64,000 nt of DNA from CAYRDC01 sp964422925 (lineage in GTDB: Bacteria > Bacteroidota > Bacteroidia > Chitinophagales > S012-47), in assembly GCA_964422925.1 (NCBI GenBank), contig CAYRDC010000013.1:5206-69205 (forward strand). Direction: 5' to 3'. Shown here piece by piece: positions 9,695 to 19,612 of this stretch; the stretch's first letter is position 1; every line of letters begins with the position of its first letter. The notes beneath the pieces were generated by a model. It was not told the DNA's origin. It ran no database searches and was given only the letters and a program-made list of their open reading frames with translations. The position numbers and the translations under genes are program-made.

Positions 9695-10345
9695 ATGACT
9701 TATAACTACAACTCTCAAAAAGACCACCTGATGATCAGGGAATATGGCCGGAATATCCAAAACCTGATCAAACACGCCATTTCCATCGAGGACCGGGAAG
9801 AAAGAAACGCCTTCGCACGGGCTATCATTAACCTCATGGCCCAGCTCAACCCGGGGTTCAGCAATATCGAAGAGTATAAAAGGAAATTGTGGGACCACAT
9901 TTATTACATCTCGGAAGGAAAGCTGGATGTGGATTATCCCTACGGCACCCCGGAATTTACGGTTACCAAAACCATGAAATCGGGTAAGCCGATGAAATAT
10001 CCCACCAATGACGTCAAGTTCCGGCATTACGGCAAAAACGTGGAAACCATGATCCGGAAGGCTATTGAAATGGAAGACCCCGATAAGAGAAAAGCCTTCA
10101 CGGAAGTGATCGGTAATTACATGAAACTGGTTTACAACAACTGGAACCGGGAAAATGTCACCGATGAAATGATCGTAAACGATATCCGGTTTTTATCAGG
10201 CGGTGAACTGTCGCTCGGAACAGACAGCAACCTGGATGCTTTGCGGCAGTCCAACCGGAAAAAGAAAAAACCGATTTCGTATAAAACCAATACCGGTAAA
10301 CGGTCATCCCGCAGGGTAACCCGCAGGCGAAACGGCAGAAACTAA
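9695..10345 (+). CDS. DUF4290 family protein of unknown function
   Basis: A 216-residue protein matching, by recognition, the DUF4290 family that is conserved in Bacteroidota and found next to murA. The body (about 1-150) is acidic and mixed helical (LMIREYGRNIQNLIKHAI, then a second similar block FRHYGKNVETMIRKAIEM around 110-128), so the domain looks internally duplicated. The C-terminal ~40 residues are strongly basic (KKKKPISY, KRSSRRVTRRRNGRN), suggesting nucleic-acid or membrane-surface contact. No signal peptide or membrane segment. The murA ATG follows 11 bases after the stop, so the two are almost certainly co-transcribed. Molecular role is unknown. Confidence 0.85.
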   Translation: MTYNYNSQKDHLMIREYGRNIQNLIKHAISIEDREERNAFARAIINLMAQLNPGFSNIEEYKRKLWDHIYYISEGKLDVDYPYGTPEFTVTKTMKSGKPMKYPTNDVKFRHYGKNVETMIRKAIEMEDPDKRKAFTEVIGNYMKLVYNNWNRENVTDEMIVNDIRFLSGGELSLGTDSNLDALRQSNRKKKKPISYKTNTGKRSSRRVTRRRNGRN

Positions 10346-10356
10346 ACCTGATCCGG

Positions 10357-11661
10357 ATGGATGCCTTTGAAATTACGGGAGGCAGGCCTTTATCAGGAGA
10401 AATCATTCCGCAGGGGGCCAAAAATGAAGCATTGCAGGTTATCTGTGCCACTTTGCTTACCGAAGAGCCTGTTACCATTTCCAACATTCCCGATATCCGC
10501 GATGTTAATTTCCTGATTGAATTATTGAGCGATCTTGGGGTTGAGGTTACAAAACTGGGTGAAGGTACTTACCGTTTCCGGGCCGCGGACATCGACCTCG
10601 ACTACGTCAATACCCCGGAATACCGGGCCAAGGCTTCCCGTCTCAGGGGCTCGGTAATGCTTTTGGGCCCCATGCTTTCCCGCTTTCACAAAGCCTATAT
10701 TCCCAAACCGGGAGGCGACAAGATCGGGCGGAGGCGTATAGACACCCACCTGCAGGGGTTCGAAAAACTGGGCGCCAAATTCATTTATCACCCGGAAAAC
10801 AACACCTACTACCTGGATGCTTCCAACCTGCAGGGCACGTATATGCTGCTGGATGAAGCCTCGGTAACCGGCACGGCCAACCTGATTATGGCCGCTTCGC
10901 TGGCAAAAGGCACCACCACCATTTACCACGCGGCCTGTGAACCTTACATTCAGCAGTTGTGCCATATGCTGGTGCGGATGGGCGCCCGCATTGAAGGCAT
11001 CGGGTCCAACCTTTTGACCATTGAGGGCGTGGACCGACTGGGCGGAACCGAACATATTTTGCTGTCCGATATGATCGAGGTCGGCAGTTTTATAGGCCTG
11101 GCCGCGATGACGGCCTCTGACATCACGATACGCAACGCGCAGCCGCAGCACCTCGGGCAGATCCCGGATGTATTCAGACGACTGGGTATTGAACTGGAAA
11201 TACGCGGGGAAGACATTCATATACCCGCCCAGGAGCACTACGAAATCCAAACCTTTATTGACGGCTCCATCATGACCATCTCGGATGCCCCCTGGCCTGG
11301 ATTCACCCCGGACCTTTTGAGCGTGGTCCTCGTGGTAGCCACGCAGGCAAGGGGCAGTGTTTTGATCCACCAGAAAATGTTCGAAAGCCGCCTGTTTTTT
11401 GTGGACCGCCTCATCGACATGGGCGCGCAAATCATTTTATGCGACCCGCACCGGGCCGCCATCATCGGGCTGGGCCGGACTTCCCGCCTCCGCGGCATCG
11501 AGATGTCGTCCCCGGATATCAGGGCCGGAGTGTCTCTTCTTATAGCTGCCCTCTCAGCTGAAGGTAAAAGCATAATCCGTAACGTAAACCAAATCGACCG
11601 GGGCTATCAGCGGATAGACCAGCGGTTGCGGGCCCTGGGAGCGGACATACAGCGCGTCTGA
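10357..11661 (+). CDS. murA: UDP-N-acetylglucosamine 1-carboxyvinyltransferase
   Basis: A 434-residue EPSP-synthase-fold enzyme that transfers enolpyruvate from PEP to UDP-GlcNAc, the first committed step of peptidoglycan synthesis. The N-terminal GxxPLxGxxxxxGAKNxxL block is intact (GAKNEAL at about 20-26). In the active-site loop, the position of the catalytic Cys (Cys115 in E. coli, in PGGCxIGxRxxDxH) is Asp here: PGGDKIGRRRIDTH, Asp121, codon GAC at 10717-10719. That exchange keeps activity but removes the residue alkylated by fosfomycin in other species. Co-transcribed with the DUF4290 gene upstream. Confidence 0.96.
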   Translation: MDAFEITGGRPLSGEIIPQGAKNEALQVICATLLTEEPVTISNIPDIRDVNFLIELLSDLGVEVTKLGEGTYRFRAADIDLDYVNTPEYRAKASRLRGSVMLLGPMLSRFHKAYIPKPGGDKIGRRRIDTHLQGFEKLGAKFIYHPENNTYYLDASNLQGTYMLLDEASVTGTANLIMAASLAKGTTTIYHAACEPYIQQLCHMLVRMGARIEGIGSNLLTIEGVDRLGGTEHILLSDMIEVGSFIGLAAMTASDITIRNAQPQHLGQIPDVFRRLGIELEIRGEDIHIPAQEHYEIQTFIDGSIMTISDAPWPGFTPDLLSVVLVVATQARGSVLIHQKMFESRLFFVDRLIDMGAQIILCDPHRAAIIGLGRTSRLRGIEMSSPDIRAGVSLLIAALSAEGKSIIRNVNQIDRGYQRIDQRLRALGADIQRV

Positions 11662-11720
11662 ACCCGGCCCGGGCACAAAACCTGCTGACATTTTGTCCTG
11701 ATAAATCCCATGGCAGGAAT

Positions 11721-11756
11721 TTTGAGCAGCGGATTTGACCTGTATTTTTAATATTG
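11721..11756 (+). promoter_or_regulatory. Tentative promoter for grpE-dnaJ
   Basis: TTTG at 11721-11724, 18-base spacer, then TATTTTTA (11743-11750), with an overlapping alternative TAATATTG (11749-11756). Each is one base off the TAnnTTTG consensus. No CIRCE inverted repeat is visible between murA and grpE, so HrcA control at this site is not supported. Confidence 0.35.
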
Positions 11757-11778
11757 TTCACCGAAAAAAACCATAAAA

Positions 11779-12324
11779 GTGTCAGATAAAGGGACAACTG
11801 AAACAAGCAAACAACCGGCCGAAGAGGCCAAACCCAAAACCCGTAAAAAACAAAGCGAGAAAGACAAGCTGAAAGCCCGGATCAGCGAGCTGGAGTCAGA
11901 AGTAGCGGAGCTGAAGAATAAAAACCTCCGGTTGTTCGCGGAATTTGAGAATTTCCGCAAGCGGACTGCCCGGGAAAAACTGGAACTAATGGAAACGGCC
12001 AGCCGGGATTTGATTGTAGATTTACTGCCGGTGCTGGACGACCTGGAGCGGGCAAGGCAGGCGGCCGAAGGAGCCAAAGACATAGAATCGGTTATTAAAG
12101 GTTATGACCTGATTGTTGAAAAACTTTGGCGTATTTTGGAACAGCGGGGCCTGAAGCCCATGGAATCCAAAGGCCAGCCGTTTGACCCGGAATTGCATGA
12201 TGCTATGACAGAGCTCCCGGTTAAGGATAAAAAATCCAAAGGCACCGTGATTGACGAAATTGAAAAAGGTTATTTCCTCAAAGACAAAATCATTCGCCAC
12301 GCCCGGGTTGTGGTAGGTAAATAA
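11779..12324 (+). CDS. grpE: GrpE, nucleotide exchange factor of DnaK
   Basis: A 181-residue GrpE. The highly charged N-terminus is followed by a long coiled coil (about 30-75, rich in heptads such as LKARISELESEVAELKNKNLRL). The conserved FENFRKRT motif follows it, and the C-terminal beta domain ends in FLKDKIIRHARVVVGK. Start codon is GTG; no in-frame ATG suits the expected N-terminus. The dnaJ ATG lies 3 bases after the stop, so the pair is one operon. dnaK is not in the window. Confidence 0.95.
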   Translation: MSDKGTTETSKQPAEEAKPKTRKKQSEKDKLKARISELESEVAELKNKNLRLFAEFENFRKRTAREKLELMETASRDLIVDLLPVLDDLERARQAAEGAKDIESVIKGYDLIVEKLWRILEQRGLKPMESKGQPFDPELHDAMTELPVKDKKSKGTVIDEIEKGYFLKDKIIRHARVVVGK

Positions 12325-12327
12325 GCC

Positions 12328-13482
12328 ATGGCAAAACGCGATTACTACGAAATATTGGGAGTTTCCAGGAATTCTTCTCCGGAGGAAATTAAAAAAGCAT
12401 ACCGGAAGATAGCCCTGAAATATCATCCTGACCGCAATCCGGGAGATAAAGAAGCTGAGGAAAAGTTCAAGGAAGCGGCTGAAGCTTATGAAGTATTGAG
12501 CGATCCGGATAAACGGGCCCAGTATGACCGGTTCGGGCACGAAGGCATGCGGGGCGCGGGTGGTTTTTCCGGCCAGGGCATGACTATCGAAGATATTTTC
12601 TCTCATTTCGGGGATATTTTCGGTGATTTAGGCGGGTTTGAATCCTTTTTTGGAGGAGGTTCCCGCTCCGGCCGCAGGCAGGCCAGGGGCCGGAGGGGAA
12701 ACAATCTGCGGATAAAAGTGAAGCTGACCCTGCGGGAAATGGCGGAAGGGGTTACCAAGAAAGTAAAAGTTAAGAAATACTTCACCTGTCCCACCTGCCA
12801 GGGAAGCGGGGCGCGTGACAGCGGCTCGGTGCAAACCTGTGGCACCTGCAATGGCAGGGGCCAGGTAAGCCGCGTTACCAACACCATACTCGGCCAGATG
12901 CGCACCACGCAAACATGTCCTACATGCCAGGGTTCCGGGCAGGTCATCACCGCCAATTGTACCCAATGCCGGGGAGAAGGCCGTATTTACGGAGAAGAAA
13001 CCATCAGCATTGACATCCCGGCCGGGGTTACGGAAGGCGTTCAGCTGTCCATGAGCGGCAAAGGCAATGCCGGGGAAAAAGGCGGGCCAGCGGGCGACCT
13101 GCTGATCATGATCCAGGAAGTACCGCATGAGGACCTGAAACGGGACGGGAAAAACGTAATCTACGACCTGTATATCAGTTTTATCGATGCCGCCCTGGGC
13201 ACACAGGTAGAAGTGCCTACCATTACCGGCAGGGCCAAAATCAAAATACCGGCCGGCACGCAAAGCGGGAAAATCTACCGCCTGAAAGGCAAGGGACTGC
13301 CTTCACTGAACGGTTACGGCCGGGGCGACCAGCTTATCCACGTAAATGTCTGGACCCCGCGCAAACTAACCCCGGAAGAAAGGCACCTGCTCGAATCATT
13401 GCGCGACAGTGAAAATTTCCGGCCCAACCCGGACAAAAGCGATAAAGGCTTTTTTGAGCGCATGAAAGATTATTTTAGCTAA
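12328..13482 (+). CDS. dnaJ: DnaJ, type I Hsp40 co-chaperone
   Basis: A 384-residue canonical DnaJ. J domain at 1-70 with HPD at 33-35, a Gly/Phe-rich linker (about 72-125), then a zinc-binding domain with four CxxC pairs (CPTC, CGTC, CPTC, CTQC) in the CxxCxGxG arrangement. The C-terminal substrate-binding and dimerisation domains end near residue 384. It stimulates DnaK ATPase and delivers unfolded clients. Immediately downstream of grpE; the phosphatase gene follows after 18 bases, with a small inverted repeat (TAAGCC/GGCTTA) between them. Confidence 0.97.
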   Translation: MAKRDYYEILGVSRNSSPEEIKKAYRKIALKYHPDRNPGDKEAEEKFKEAAEAYEVLSDPDKRAQYDRFGHEGMRGAGGFSGQGMTIEDIFSHFGDIFGDLGGFESFFGGGSRSGRRQARGRRGNNLRIKVKLTLREMAEGVTKKVKVKKYFTCPTCQGSGARDSGSVQTCGTCNGRGQVSRVTNTILGQMRTTQTCPTCQGSGQVITANCTQCRGEGRIYGEETISIDIPAGVTEGVQLSMSGKGNAGEKGGPAGDLLIMIQEVPHEDLKRDGKNVIYDLYISFIDAALGTQVEVPTITGRAKIKIPAGTQSGKIYRLKGKGLPSLNGYGRGDQLIHVNVWTPRKLTPEERHLLESLRDSENFRPNPDKSDKGFFERMKDYFS

Positions 13483-13500
13483 GCCTGAAAACCACGGCTT

Positions 13501-14433
13501 ATGCCCCTCGCAAAGGCTGCCATCCTGGATCTCGGCACCAATACATTCCATTTGCTGCTGGTCAGCTACGGCAAAGCAGGCTTTTCTATCCTGCATCGCG
13601 AAAAACGCTATGTAAAGCTGGCCCGGGGAAGCGCCCGGTACATCCACCCGGAAGCCATGCAGCGCGCACTCTTTTCCTTGCAGCATTTTCATGAAATTAT
13701 TTCCGGTTACCGGATCCGGAAGGTAATCCCGGTAGCCACACAGGGATTCCGGCAATCGTCCAACGCGGAGGAGCTGGCCGATACCATTTACCAGCGCTTT
13801 CAATGGAAAGTAAGGGTCGTAAGCGGGGCAGAGGAGGCTGAACTGATCCTGGACGGTATCCGCCAGGCCCTTCCGCCCGGAAAAGAACCCCTGCTGGTGC
13901 TGGACATAGGAGGTGCGAGCGTGGAGTGCATTGCGGTGGAGGAAGATGCGGTCCTGTTCAGGAAAAGCTTTCCGGCAGGCGCGGCCAATTTACTGTCCCG
14001 TTTTGGGCCGGCCGAAGGCCTCACCCCTGACAGCCGGAGCGAATTGCGCCATTACCTGGACGAAACATTTGCACCTCTCTGGCTGGCTGTTTCCAATAAG
14101 TCCATCCGGCTTGTGGGCAGCTCCGGAACCTTCGACAGCCTGGTAGACATGCTGCATTACCCCCGGAAAAAAGAAGCGGTTTATGCCCAAAAACCATACT
14201 GTTCGCTGGATGCGGCTGCCATACACGAGCTTGGCAGGAAACTGTCGGCCTGCAGTGAAGCGGAACGGAAACATTTTCCCGGCCTCGAACCGGAACGTGT
14301 GGAAATGATCCCCTACGCGATGGAAATTCTCGGGTCAGTCATGGAGCACCTGAATATTCAATCGGTCACGGCCAGCGACTACGCGCTGAAAGAAGGGGTA
14401 GCCTGGCGCCTTTCGCAGGGCATAGCTATTTAG
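13501..14433 (+). CDS. Ppx/GppA-family phosphatase (exopolyphosphatase-like)
   Basis: A 310-residue protein of the actin-fold Ppx/GppA family, which removes terminal phosphate from polyphosphate and/or pppGpp. The N-terminal phosphate-binding motif LDLGTNTFHLLL (about 9-20), the middle GAEEAELI (near 111) and the second phosphate loop LDIGGASVECIAV (near 134-146) are all present. The C-terminal HD-type extension found in longer E. coli enzymes is absent, as in the short form of the family. Its 3' end overlaps the convergent galE gene by 8 bases. Substrate cannot be decided from sequence. Confidence 0.88.
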   Translation: MPLAKAAILDLGTNTFHLLLVSYGKAGFSILHREKRYVKLARGSARYIHPEAMQRALFSLQHFHEIISGYRIRKVIPVATQGFRQSSNAEELADTIYQRFQWKVRVVSGAEEAELILDGIRQALPPGKEPLLVLDIGGASVECIAVEEDAVLFRKSFPAGAANLLSRFGPAEGLTPDSRSELRHYLDETFAPLWLAVSNKSIRLVGSSGTFDSLVDMLHYPRKKEAVYAQKPYCSLDAAAIHELGRKLSACSEAERKHFPGLEPERVEMIPYAMEILGSVMEHLNIQSVTASDYALKEGVAWRLSQGIAI

Positions 14434-15457
14434 GAATACCCTGATCGCGCAGGTATAATTCCCATTTCCAGGCGGAAGACATCATGTCCTGCAATGAGTA
14501 TTGCGGTTCCCAGCCCAGCTGGCGGGTAGCCTTGCTGCGTTCCGCGTAAATCGCCACGACATCCCCCGGCCGCCTGGGGCCTATGCGGTAATTGAGTTTT
14601 ACCCCGGTAGCCTCTTCAAAGGCCCGGATCGCTTCGAGCACCGTCACGCCCTGCCCGGTGCCCAGGTTAAACACCTCGCAGATAGCTCCTGAAGAATCCT
14701 TTTGTAAGTATTCAAACGCGAGGGTATGCGCATGGGCAATATCCATCACATGGATGTAATCCCGGATGCAGGAACCGTCCCTTGTGGGATAATCCCCGCC
14801 ATGCACGAACATTTCCTTCCGTTTCCCGATAGCGGTTTCCGTGATGACGGGCACCAAGTTTTCCGGCTTCTCCAAAGGTACCTGCCCGAGCAGCCCGCCC
14901 GGATGCGCGCCCACCGGGTTAAAATACCGGAGCAATATAAAACGTCCCGGATATACCTTTGAGAAATCCCGGATCATTTCCTCATTCATCTGTTTGGTGC
15001 GCGCGTAAGGCGATTCGGCCGGCTTCCAGGGGGTATCTTCCGTAACCGGCAACCGGTCCGGGTTGCCATATACAGAACAGGAAGAGCTGAACACGAGGCT
15101 GGGAATACGGTGGCGTTCCATATTTTCCAGCACATTGAGCAGGCTGTTCAGGTTATTGTAAAAATACTGCAGCGGCTGCTGCACGGATTCCGGAACAATC
15201 TTATAGGCGGCAAAGTGGATGATCCCATCCACGGGGCCGATATCCCGGAAAGCCCGGATGGTGGCTTTCCGATCGCACAGGTTTACGCGGTAATTTTTCA
15301 CGGTAATGCCCGTGATGCGGGCTGCGTTGTCCAGTATGGCTTCTGTGGAGCGGCTGTTGTCGTCAATCGAAACCACCTCATACCCGTGCTCAATCAGGTC
15401 GACCAGGGTATGCACCCCAATGTATCCGCAACCGCCAGTTACCAGTATCCTTGGCAT
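14426..15457 (-). CDS. galE: UDP-glucose 4-epimerase
   Basis: A 343-residue extended short-chain dehydrogenase/reductase. NAD-binding VTGGCGYIG (6-14), catalytic SSSCSVYG followed by YARTK (Tyr-x3-Lys), and the GalE-type C-terminal end RPGDVVAIYAERSKATRQLGW are visible. It interconverts UDP-glucose and UDP-galactose (possibly also the GlcNAc pair) for surface glycans. The start codon overlaps the stop of the upstream SDR gene by one base (TAATG type), implying translational coupling. Last gene of the minus-strand string starting with the stress protein. Confidence 0.93.
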   Translation of the reverse strand: MPRILVTGGCGYIGVHTLVDLIEHGYEVVSIDDNSRSTEAILDNAARITGITVKNYRVNLCDRKATIRAFRDIGPVDGIIHFAAYKIVPESVQQPLQYFYNNLNSLLNVLENMERHRIPSLVFSSSCSVYGNPDRLPVTEDTPWKPAESPYARTKQMNEEMIRDFSKVYPGRFILLRYFNPVGAHPGGLLGQVPLEKPENLVPVITETAIGKRKEMFVHGGDYPTRDGSCIRDYIHVMDIAHAHTLAFEYLQKDSSGAICEVFNLGTGQGVTVLEAIRAFEEATGVKLNYRIGPRRPGDVVAIYAERSKATRQLGWEPQYSLQDMMSSAWKWELYLRDQGIPK

Positions 15458-16398
15458 TAATCCTTGAATTTTCCGGAATCAATCAATCGTTGAATCCCTT
15501 CTTCCAGCGAAACCAGGGGCCGGTTCAGAATCCTGCGCATTTTTGAAATATCCGGAAGCCTCCGTTTCATATCCCCTTCTTTCAAAGGCGGCAGGTGAAC
15601 AATCCCCCCGCTGGAACCGGTGATTTTCAGAACCAAACGGGCCAGGTCAATGATGGGTGTTTCCACATCGCTTCCTATATTGACCACATCGTTGATATAC
15701 AGGTCTTCCTCCATGATCCGTATGGTAGCATCCAGGTTGTCGTCTATATAGCAAAAAGTACGGGTTTGCGAACCGTCCCCGTAAACGGTTATATCCTCAT
15801 TGTGCAAAGCAGCTCTCAGAAACCGGGACATGACGAAATCTGTACTTTGCCGGGGGCCGTAGGTGTTGAAGAAGCGGAAAATGGTATAGTTCAAGCCGAA
15901 TTCATCATGATAAGAGCGGCAAAAGGCTTCGCCCACATTTTTCACCACGGCATAGGGCAGCCGGGAATTCAGCGGGGTGGTGACTTCATTCTGGGGCAAT
16001 TCCACCGGTTCACCATACACCTCGGAAGAGGAGGAAAAAAAGACCCGTTTTACCCCGGTACTTTTGGATAACTCCAGGATATTGCGAATGCCTTCTATAT
16101 CGCGCAATACGCTTACCGGGTTGTTCAGCGTGCGCTGCACGCCAACCACCGCGGCATAATGAAACACGTAATCGAACGCGAAAGAGGTTATTACCGGCAA
16201 TATTTCCTCATAACGGTTTACATCGCATTTAATAAACCGGCCATTCCTATTTTTGAATTCAGGAATATTTGCCAGTTTGCCGGTTGACAGGTTATCGACC
16301 ACAATCACATAGTTGCCTTCATCCCGGACCAGGCGTTCGGCCAGGCTGCTGGCAATGAATCCGGCTCCCCCGGTAATCAGTATTTTTCTTTTTTCCAC
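15457..16398 (-). CDS. NAD-dependent sugar-nucleotide epimerase/dehydratase (extended SDR)
   Basis: A 313-residue extended SDR related to UDP-glucuronate decarboxylases and UDP-glucose/GlcUA epimerases. Seen: ITGGAGFIASSLAERL (NAD-binding, near 8-23), FFSSSSEVYG and YAVVK (catalytic Ser/Tyr/Lys), FRFFNTYGPRQ, and a GDMKRRLPDISKMRRIL stretch near the C-terminus typical of the decarboxylase/epimerase branch. The exact product is uncertain. It sits between rmlA and galE, so it probably supplies an activated sugar for the same surface polysaccharide. Confidence 0.82.
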   Translation of the reverse strand: MEKRKILITGGAGFIASSLAERLVRDEGNYVIVVDNLSTGKLANIPEFKNRNGRFIKCDVNRYEEILPVITSFAFDYVFHYAAVVGVQRTLNNPVSVLRDIEGIRNILELSKSTGVKRVFFSSSSEVYGEPVELPQNEVTTPLNSRLPYAVVKNVGEAFCRSYHDEFGLNYTIFRFFNTYGPRQSTDFVMSRFLRAALHNEDITVYGDGSQTRTFCYIDDNLDATIRIMEEDLYINDVVNIGSDVETPIIDLARLVLKITGSSGGIVHLPPLKEGDMKRRLPDISKMRRILNRPLVSLEEGIQRLIDSGKFKD

Positions 16399-16405
16399 GG
16401 TATGT

Positions 16406-17266
16406 TTATTGTATCAAGCTTAGTAAATATTTACCGTAACCACTGTTCATCAGGGGCTCAGCCAGTTTTTTCAATTGTTCTTCGTCAATAAAACCCTGCC
16501 GGTAGGCTTCTTCCTCTATACAGCCGATTTTCAGACCCTGCCGGGCCTCGATCACCTGCACGTAATGGCTGGCCTGCATCAGTGATTCAAAGGTTCCGGT
16601 GTCGAGCCAGGCCGTCCCTCTTTCGAGCCTGGCTACCTTCAGCTTTCCCATTTCCAGGTAGGCCTTGTTTACATCGGTTATTTCATATTCTCCCCGGGCG
16701 CTGGGTTCCAGATTAGCCGCTATCTCCACTACCTGGTTGTCATACAGGTACAGACCCGGTACGGCCCAATTGGACCGTGGGTCAGCCGGTTTTTCCTCGA
16801 TGGTAACTGCCATATTATTTTCGTCAAACTCAACGACTCCATAGCGATGCGGATCTGAAACCTGGTAGGCAAAAATGACCGCTCCATCCGGATCGTTATT
16901 CCGGCTCAGGATGGAACCTATGCCACCGCCTGAAAAGATGTTATCGCCCAGGATGAGGGCCACCTTGTCGGATCCGATATGCTCCCTGCCAATAATAAAA
17001 GCCTGCGCCAGACCTTTGGGCTCTTCCTGGATAACATAGCTGAACCGGCATCCCAGCTGGCTCCCGTCTCCCAACAACTGTTCGAACATGGGCAAATCCC
17101 GTGGCGTGGAAATGATAAGAATATCCCGGATACCTGCTTTCATAAGAATTGATAACGGGTAATAAATCATGGGCTTATCGTACACCGGCATAATTTGCTT
17201 GCTGATCGCAAGGGTTAACGGGAAAAGACGGGTTCCGGAACCGCCTGCCAGGATGATACCTTTCAT
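16406..17266 (-). CDS. rmlA: Glucose-1-phosphate thymidylyltransferase
   Basis: A 286-residue nucleotidyltransferase that makes dTDP-glucose from dTTP and glucose-1-phosphate. The N-terminal [13 protein letters not shown] (6-18) and the [17 protein letters not shown] block are classic RmlA, as are [12 protein letters not shown] and ILGDNIF. Length is normal for RmlA. The rmlB, rmlC and rmlD partners are not adjacent; the following gene is a different SDR, so dTDP-rhamnose synthesis cannot be inferred from this locus alone. An 8-base gap to the next gene suggests one transcript. Confidence 0.93.
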   Translation of the reverse strand: MKGIILAGGSGTRLFPLTLAISKQIMPVYDKPMIYYPLSILMKAGIRDILIISTPRDLPMFEQLLGDGSQLGCRFSYVIQEEPKGLAQAFIIGREHIGSDKVALILGDNIFSGGGIGSILSRNNDPDGAVIFAYQVSDPHRYGVVEFDENNMAVTIEEKPADPRSNWAVPGLYLYDNQVVEIAANLEPSARGEYEITDVNKAYLEMGKLKVARLERGTAWLDTGTFESLMQASHYVQVIEARQGLKIGCIEEEAYRQGFIDEEQLKKLAEPLMNSGYGKYLLSLIQ

Positions 17267-17332
17267 TGCATATAATTTTCCAGTAAAATTAAAAGAATTG
17301 TACGGCCTGACGAATCCACCTTATGCCATGGG

Positions 17333-19558
17333 CTATATTATCTCCTTTTCGGCCCGGGCATTTACAAACAAAACATTGCCGAGCTGGTCGTAGCCGGCAA
17401 AGAGGGTCTCGCCCTGCCGGAGTAACAATTCAATACGAAAACCAACAATCGTAAGGTCGGCATCCACACTGCGCTTATTGATCAGGGTTTTGATGTCTTC
17501 ATCCGGCTGCCGGGGTATGGCTTCCACATTCATGGGTGATATGGGCAGCCGGCCATCTCGGATCAGCTGCAGCAGGTGGGATTTTTCTTTTTCCAGCCGG
17601 TTTTCCGGGTACACCGCGAAAATCTTTATATCTCCATGCCGCCAGTCGGGATGCCCCAGGATGATATAGCCCAGCAGGATCATCAGATTGGCGTTTTCAT
17701 AATCGTTGGAAGTAATCCAGATGTGCATTTCACTACGATATCCAAAACCTTTTTCGGTGGAGCCCAGGATACAAACATCGAAACCCGCGGCACTGACCAG
17801 ATTGAGGTTGTCGATAATGCTCCGCAAACCGGAAGGTTCCCTGCGCAGGTATTCAAACATGAACATATTGTTTTCCTTGCCTGAAACACCTGGCAACTGG
17901 GCTACCTGCGCGATGGCCGAGGTAAAGGACGGGCTTACGATGGTATCAATATAAACGTTGGACCGGCTGTTTTCCACCAGGTTCAGCAAGCGCTGCTTGA
18001 GTCGTATCGATTCTTCACGGGATGCCTTGCTAAGATATCCTTTAATGGCATGGATATAGGTTCCGAATCCATAGCGGTGCGCCAGCCATTTCAGTAATTC
18101 AAAAGCATCCAGCCTTTTGAATGTATCGCTGGAAATGCAGACTACGGAGGGGCGCCAGCTTTCGTCTTTCCGTTCCCGGTCAGTTTTTTGCAGAAAGACC
18201 TGCAATTGCCGGCTGAGCTGAAAAATAACCCCACGGAAAATATTGGACAAACCGGGTGTGTCGGTATTGAAATAATTGACCAGGAAATAAAAGCCTACCA
18301 TCAGCACAATGGCCGCGATGGCATAGGTCGGGTCCATTTTAAACATCAGCCAAAAGCAAAGAACCGCCCCGACAAAAGAGAAATACCATTTTGACCGGAA
18401 AGTAGGCCGGTAAGCCGGATCAGCCGCGAAATGCTCGAGAAAAGATATCAGGCAGATGGCACCATAGGTAAGGACAAAAAACATGGAAATGATCCGGGCT
18501 ACCGAATCAATATCGCCCACTGCCACAAAGAAAAAGGCAATGGCACAGGTAACCATACCGGCTATAAAGGGTTCGTTGTCATGCGCGCGGGTTTTTCTCA
18601 AATTCTCGTTGATTGCTTCCACCGGGAAGACCCGGTCGGCCCCGAGGGCCTGGAGTGTCCGCGGGGCGATCATAACCGAGCCCAGGGCAGATGACAAAGC
18701 CGCACAGGCAAGGCCGATGGGAATAACCGGGCCCCAGACAGCAATGCGGCTCATAATCAACTGATCGCTTACCAGGCTTTCCGGTGAAGCTGATACAGCC
18801 AGTTTGTAGGCAACCAATATATAAACCACCATGCCTGCCAGGGTAGCCGAAATGGTACCTACCGGGATGCTTTTCTTGGGGTCGCGCAAATCACCGGAAA
18901 GCCCAAGGCCGGCCGCTATCCCGGTAAAAGCCGGGAAAATGATGGTAAAGACATAAAAGAAATTATCCGGGTTTTCGATATGGTCAATCAGTTTATTGGT
19001 TACGGAAGCATAGCTGGAATGTCCCATAAAAAACAACAGGAGTGAAAAAAACAAAATGGCCACTACGAGATACAGGGTTTTCACCCCGATATGGGCTCCT
19101 TTGGTCAGCATCAGGAGGGTAAGCAAACCCATTAAGGGAAGGCTAATAAAGCGCTTATTCGGGATAAAGATGCCGTGTTGTTCATGCAGCCATTGCAGCA
19201 CCGGCTGAAACGCTTCAGCGAGGGCGATCACATAAAAGGCAACGCTGATAGCCTGGGCCAGGAACAGCGCAATGCCGATGGCAGCTCCTACGTTCAGTCC
19301 AAAAGACCGGCTGATGATGTAATAAGCCCCGCCTCCCTCCACCCGCTGGTTAGTGGCAATTTCAGCCACCGCAAATGCTGTGGCAATCGTAACGATATGC
19401 CCCAACAGGATAATGGCTATCGTGCTCCAGAAACCGAGATGACCTACAGCATACCCCATCCGCAGGAAAAGGATAGCGCCCAGGATGGTGCTTATGGTGG
19501 CCATAAACACCGGGCCGGTGCCAAATCCCTGCTTCCTTACATCATACAAACTGTCCAT
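17333..19558 (-). CDS. SLC12-like cation-chloride/amino-acid permease (APC superfamily)
   Basis: A 741-residue membrane protein. Residues ~1-450 hold about twelve hydrophobic segments with the APC-type first helix (GTGPVFMATISTILGAILFLRMGYAVG). The remaining ~290 residues form a soluble cytoplasmic domain with no membrane segment, like the C-terminal domain of Na-K-Cl cotransporters (for example LMILLGYIILG and DADLTIVGFRIELLL). Bacterial members are poorly characterised, so the substrate (K+/Cl- or amino acids) is open. It lies downstream of a VIT metal transporter and a universal stress protein, hinting at ion-stress physiology. Confidence 0.83.
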   Translation of the reverse strand: MDSLYDVRKQGFGTGPVFMATISTILGAILFLRMGYAVGHLGFWSTIAIILLGHIVTIATAFAVAEIATNQRVEGGGAYYIISRSFGLNVGAAIGIALFLAQAISVAFYVIALAEAFQPVLQWLHEQHGIFIPNKRFISLPLMGLLTLLMLTKGAHIGVKTLYLVVAILFFSLLLFFMGHSSYASVTNKLIDHIENPDNFFYVFTIIFPAFTGIAAGLGLSGDLRDPKKSIPVGTISATLAGMVVYILVAYKLAVSASPESLVSDQLIMSRIAVWGPVIPIGLACAALSSALGSVMIAPRTLQALGADRVFPVEAINENLRKTRAHDNEPFIAGMVTCAIAFFFVAVGDIDSVARIISMFFVLTYGAICLISFLEHFAADPAYRPTFRSKWYFSFVGAVLCFWLMFKMDPTYAIAAIVLMVGFYFLVNYFNTDTPGLSNIFRGVIFQLSRQLQVFLQKTDRERKDESWRPSVVCISSDTFKRLDAFELLKWLAHRYGFGTYIHAIKGYLSKASREESIRLKQRLLNLVENSRSNVYIDTIVSPSFTSAIAQVAQLPGVSGKENNMFMFEYLRREPSGLRSIIDNLNLVSAAGFDVCILGSTEKGFGYRSEMHIWITSNDYENANLMILLGYIILGHPDWRHGDIKIFAVYPENRLEKEKSHLLQLIRDGRLPISPMNVEAIPRQPDEDIKTLINKRSVDADLTIVGFRIELLLRQGETLFAGYDQLGNVLFVNARAEKEII

Positions 19559-19612
19559 CCGCAGGAGATGAAATTAAGGTTCAGATAGCAGATTTTCGAG
19601 TGAATTCAAATT

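Noticed and set aside
11662..11778. CIRCE element upstream of grpE-dnaJ
   Set aside because: No TTAGCACTC-type inverted repeat is present between murA and grpE; only a weak TAnnTTTG promoter is seen.
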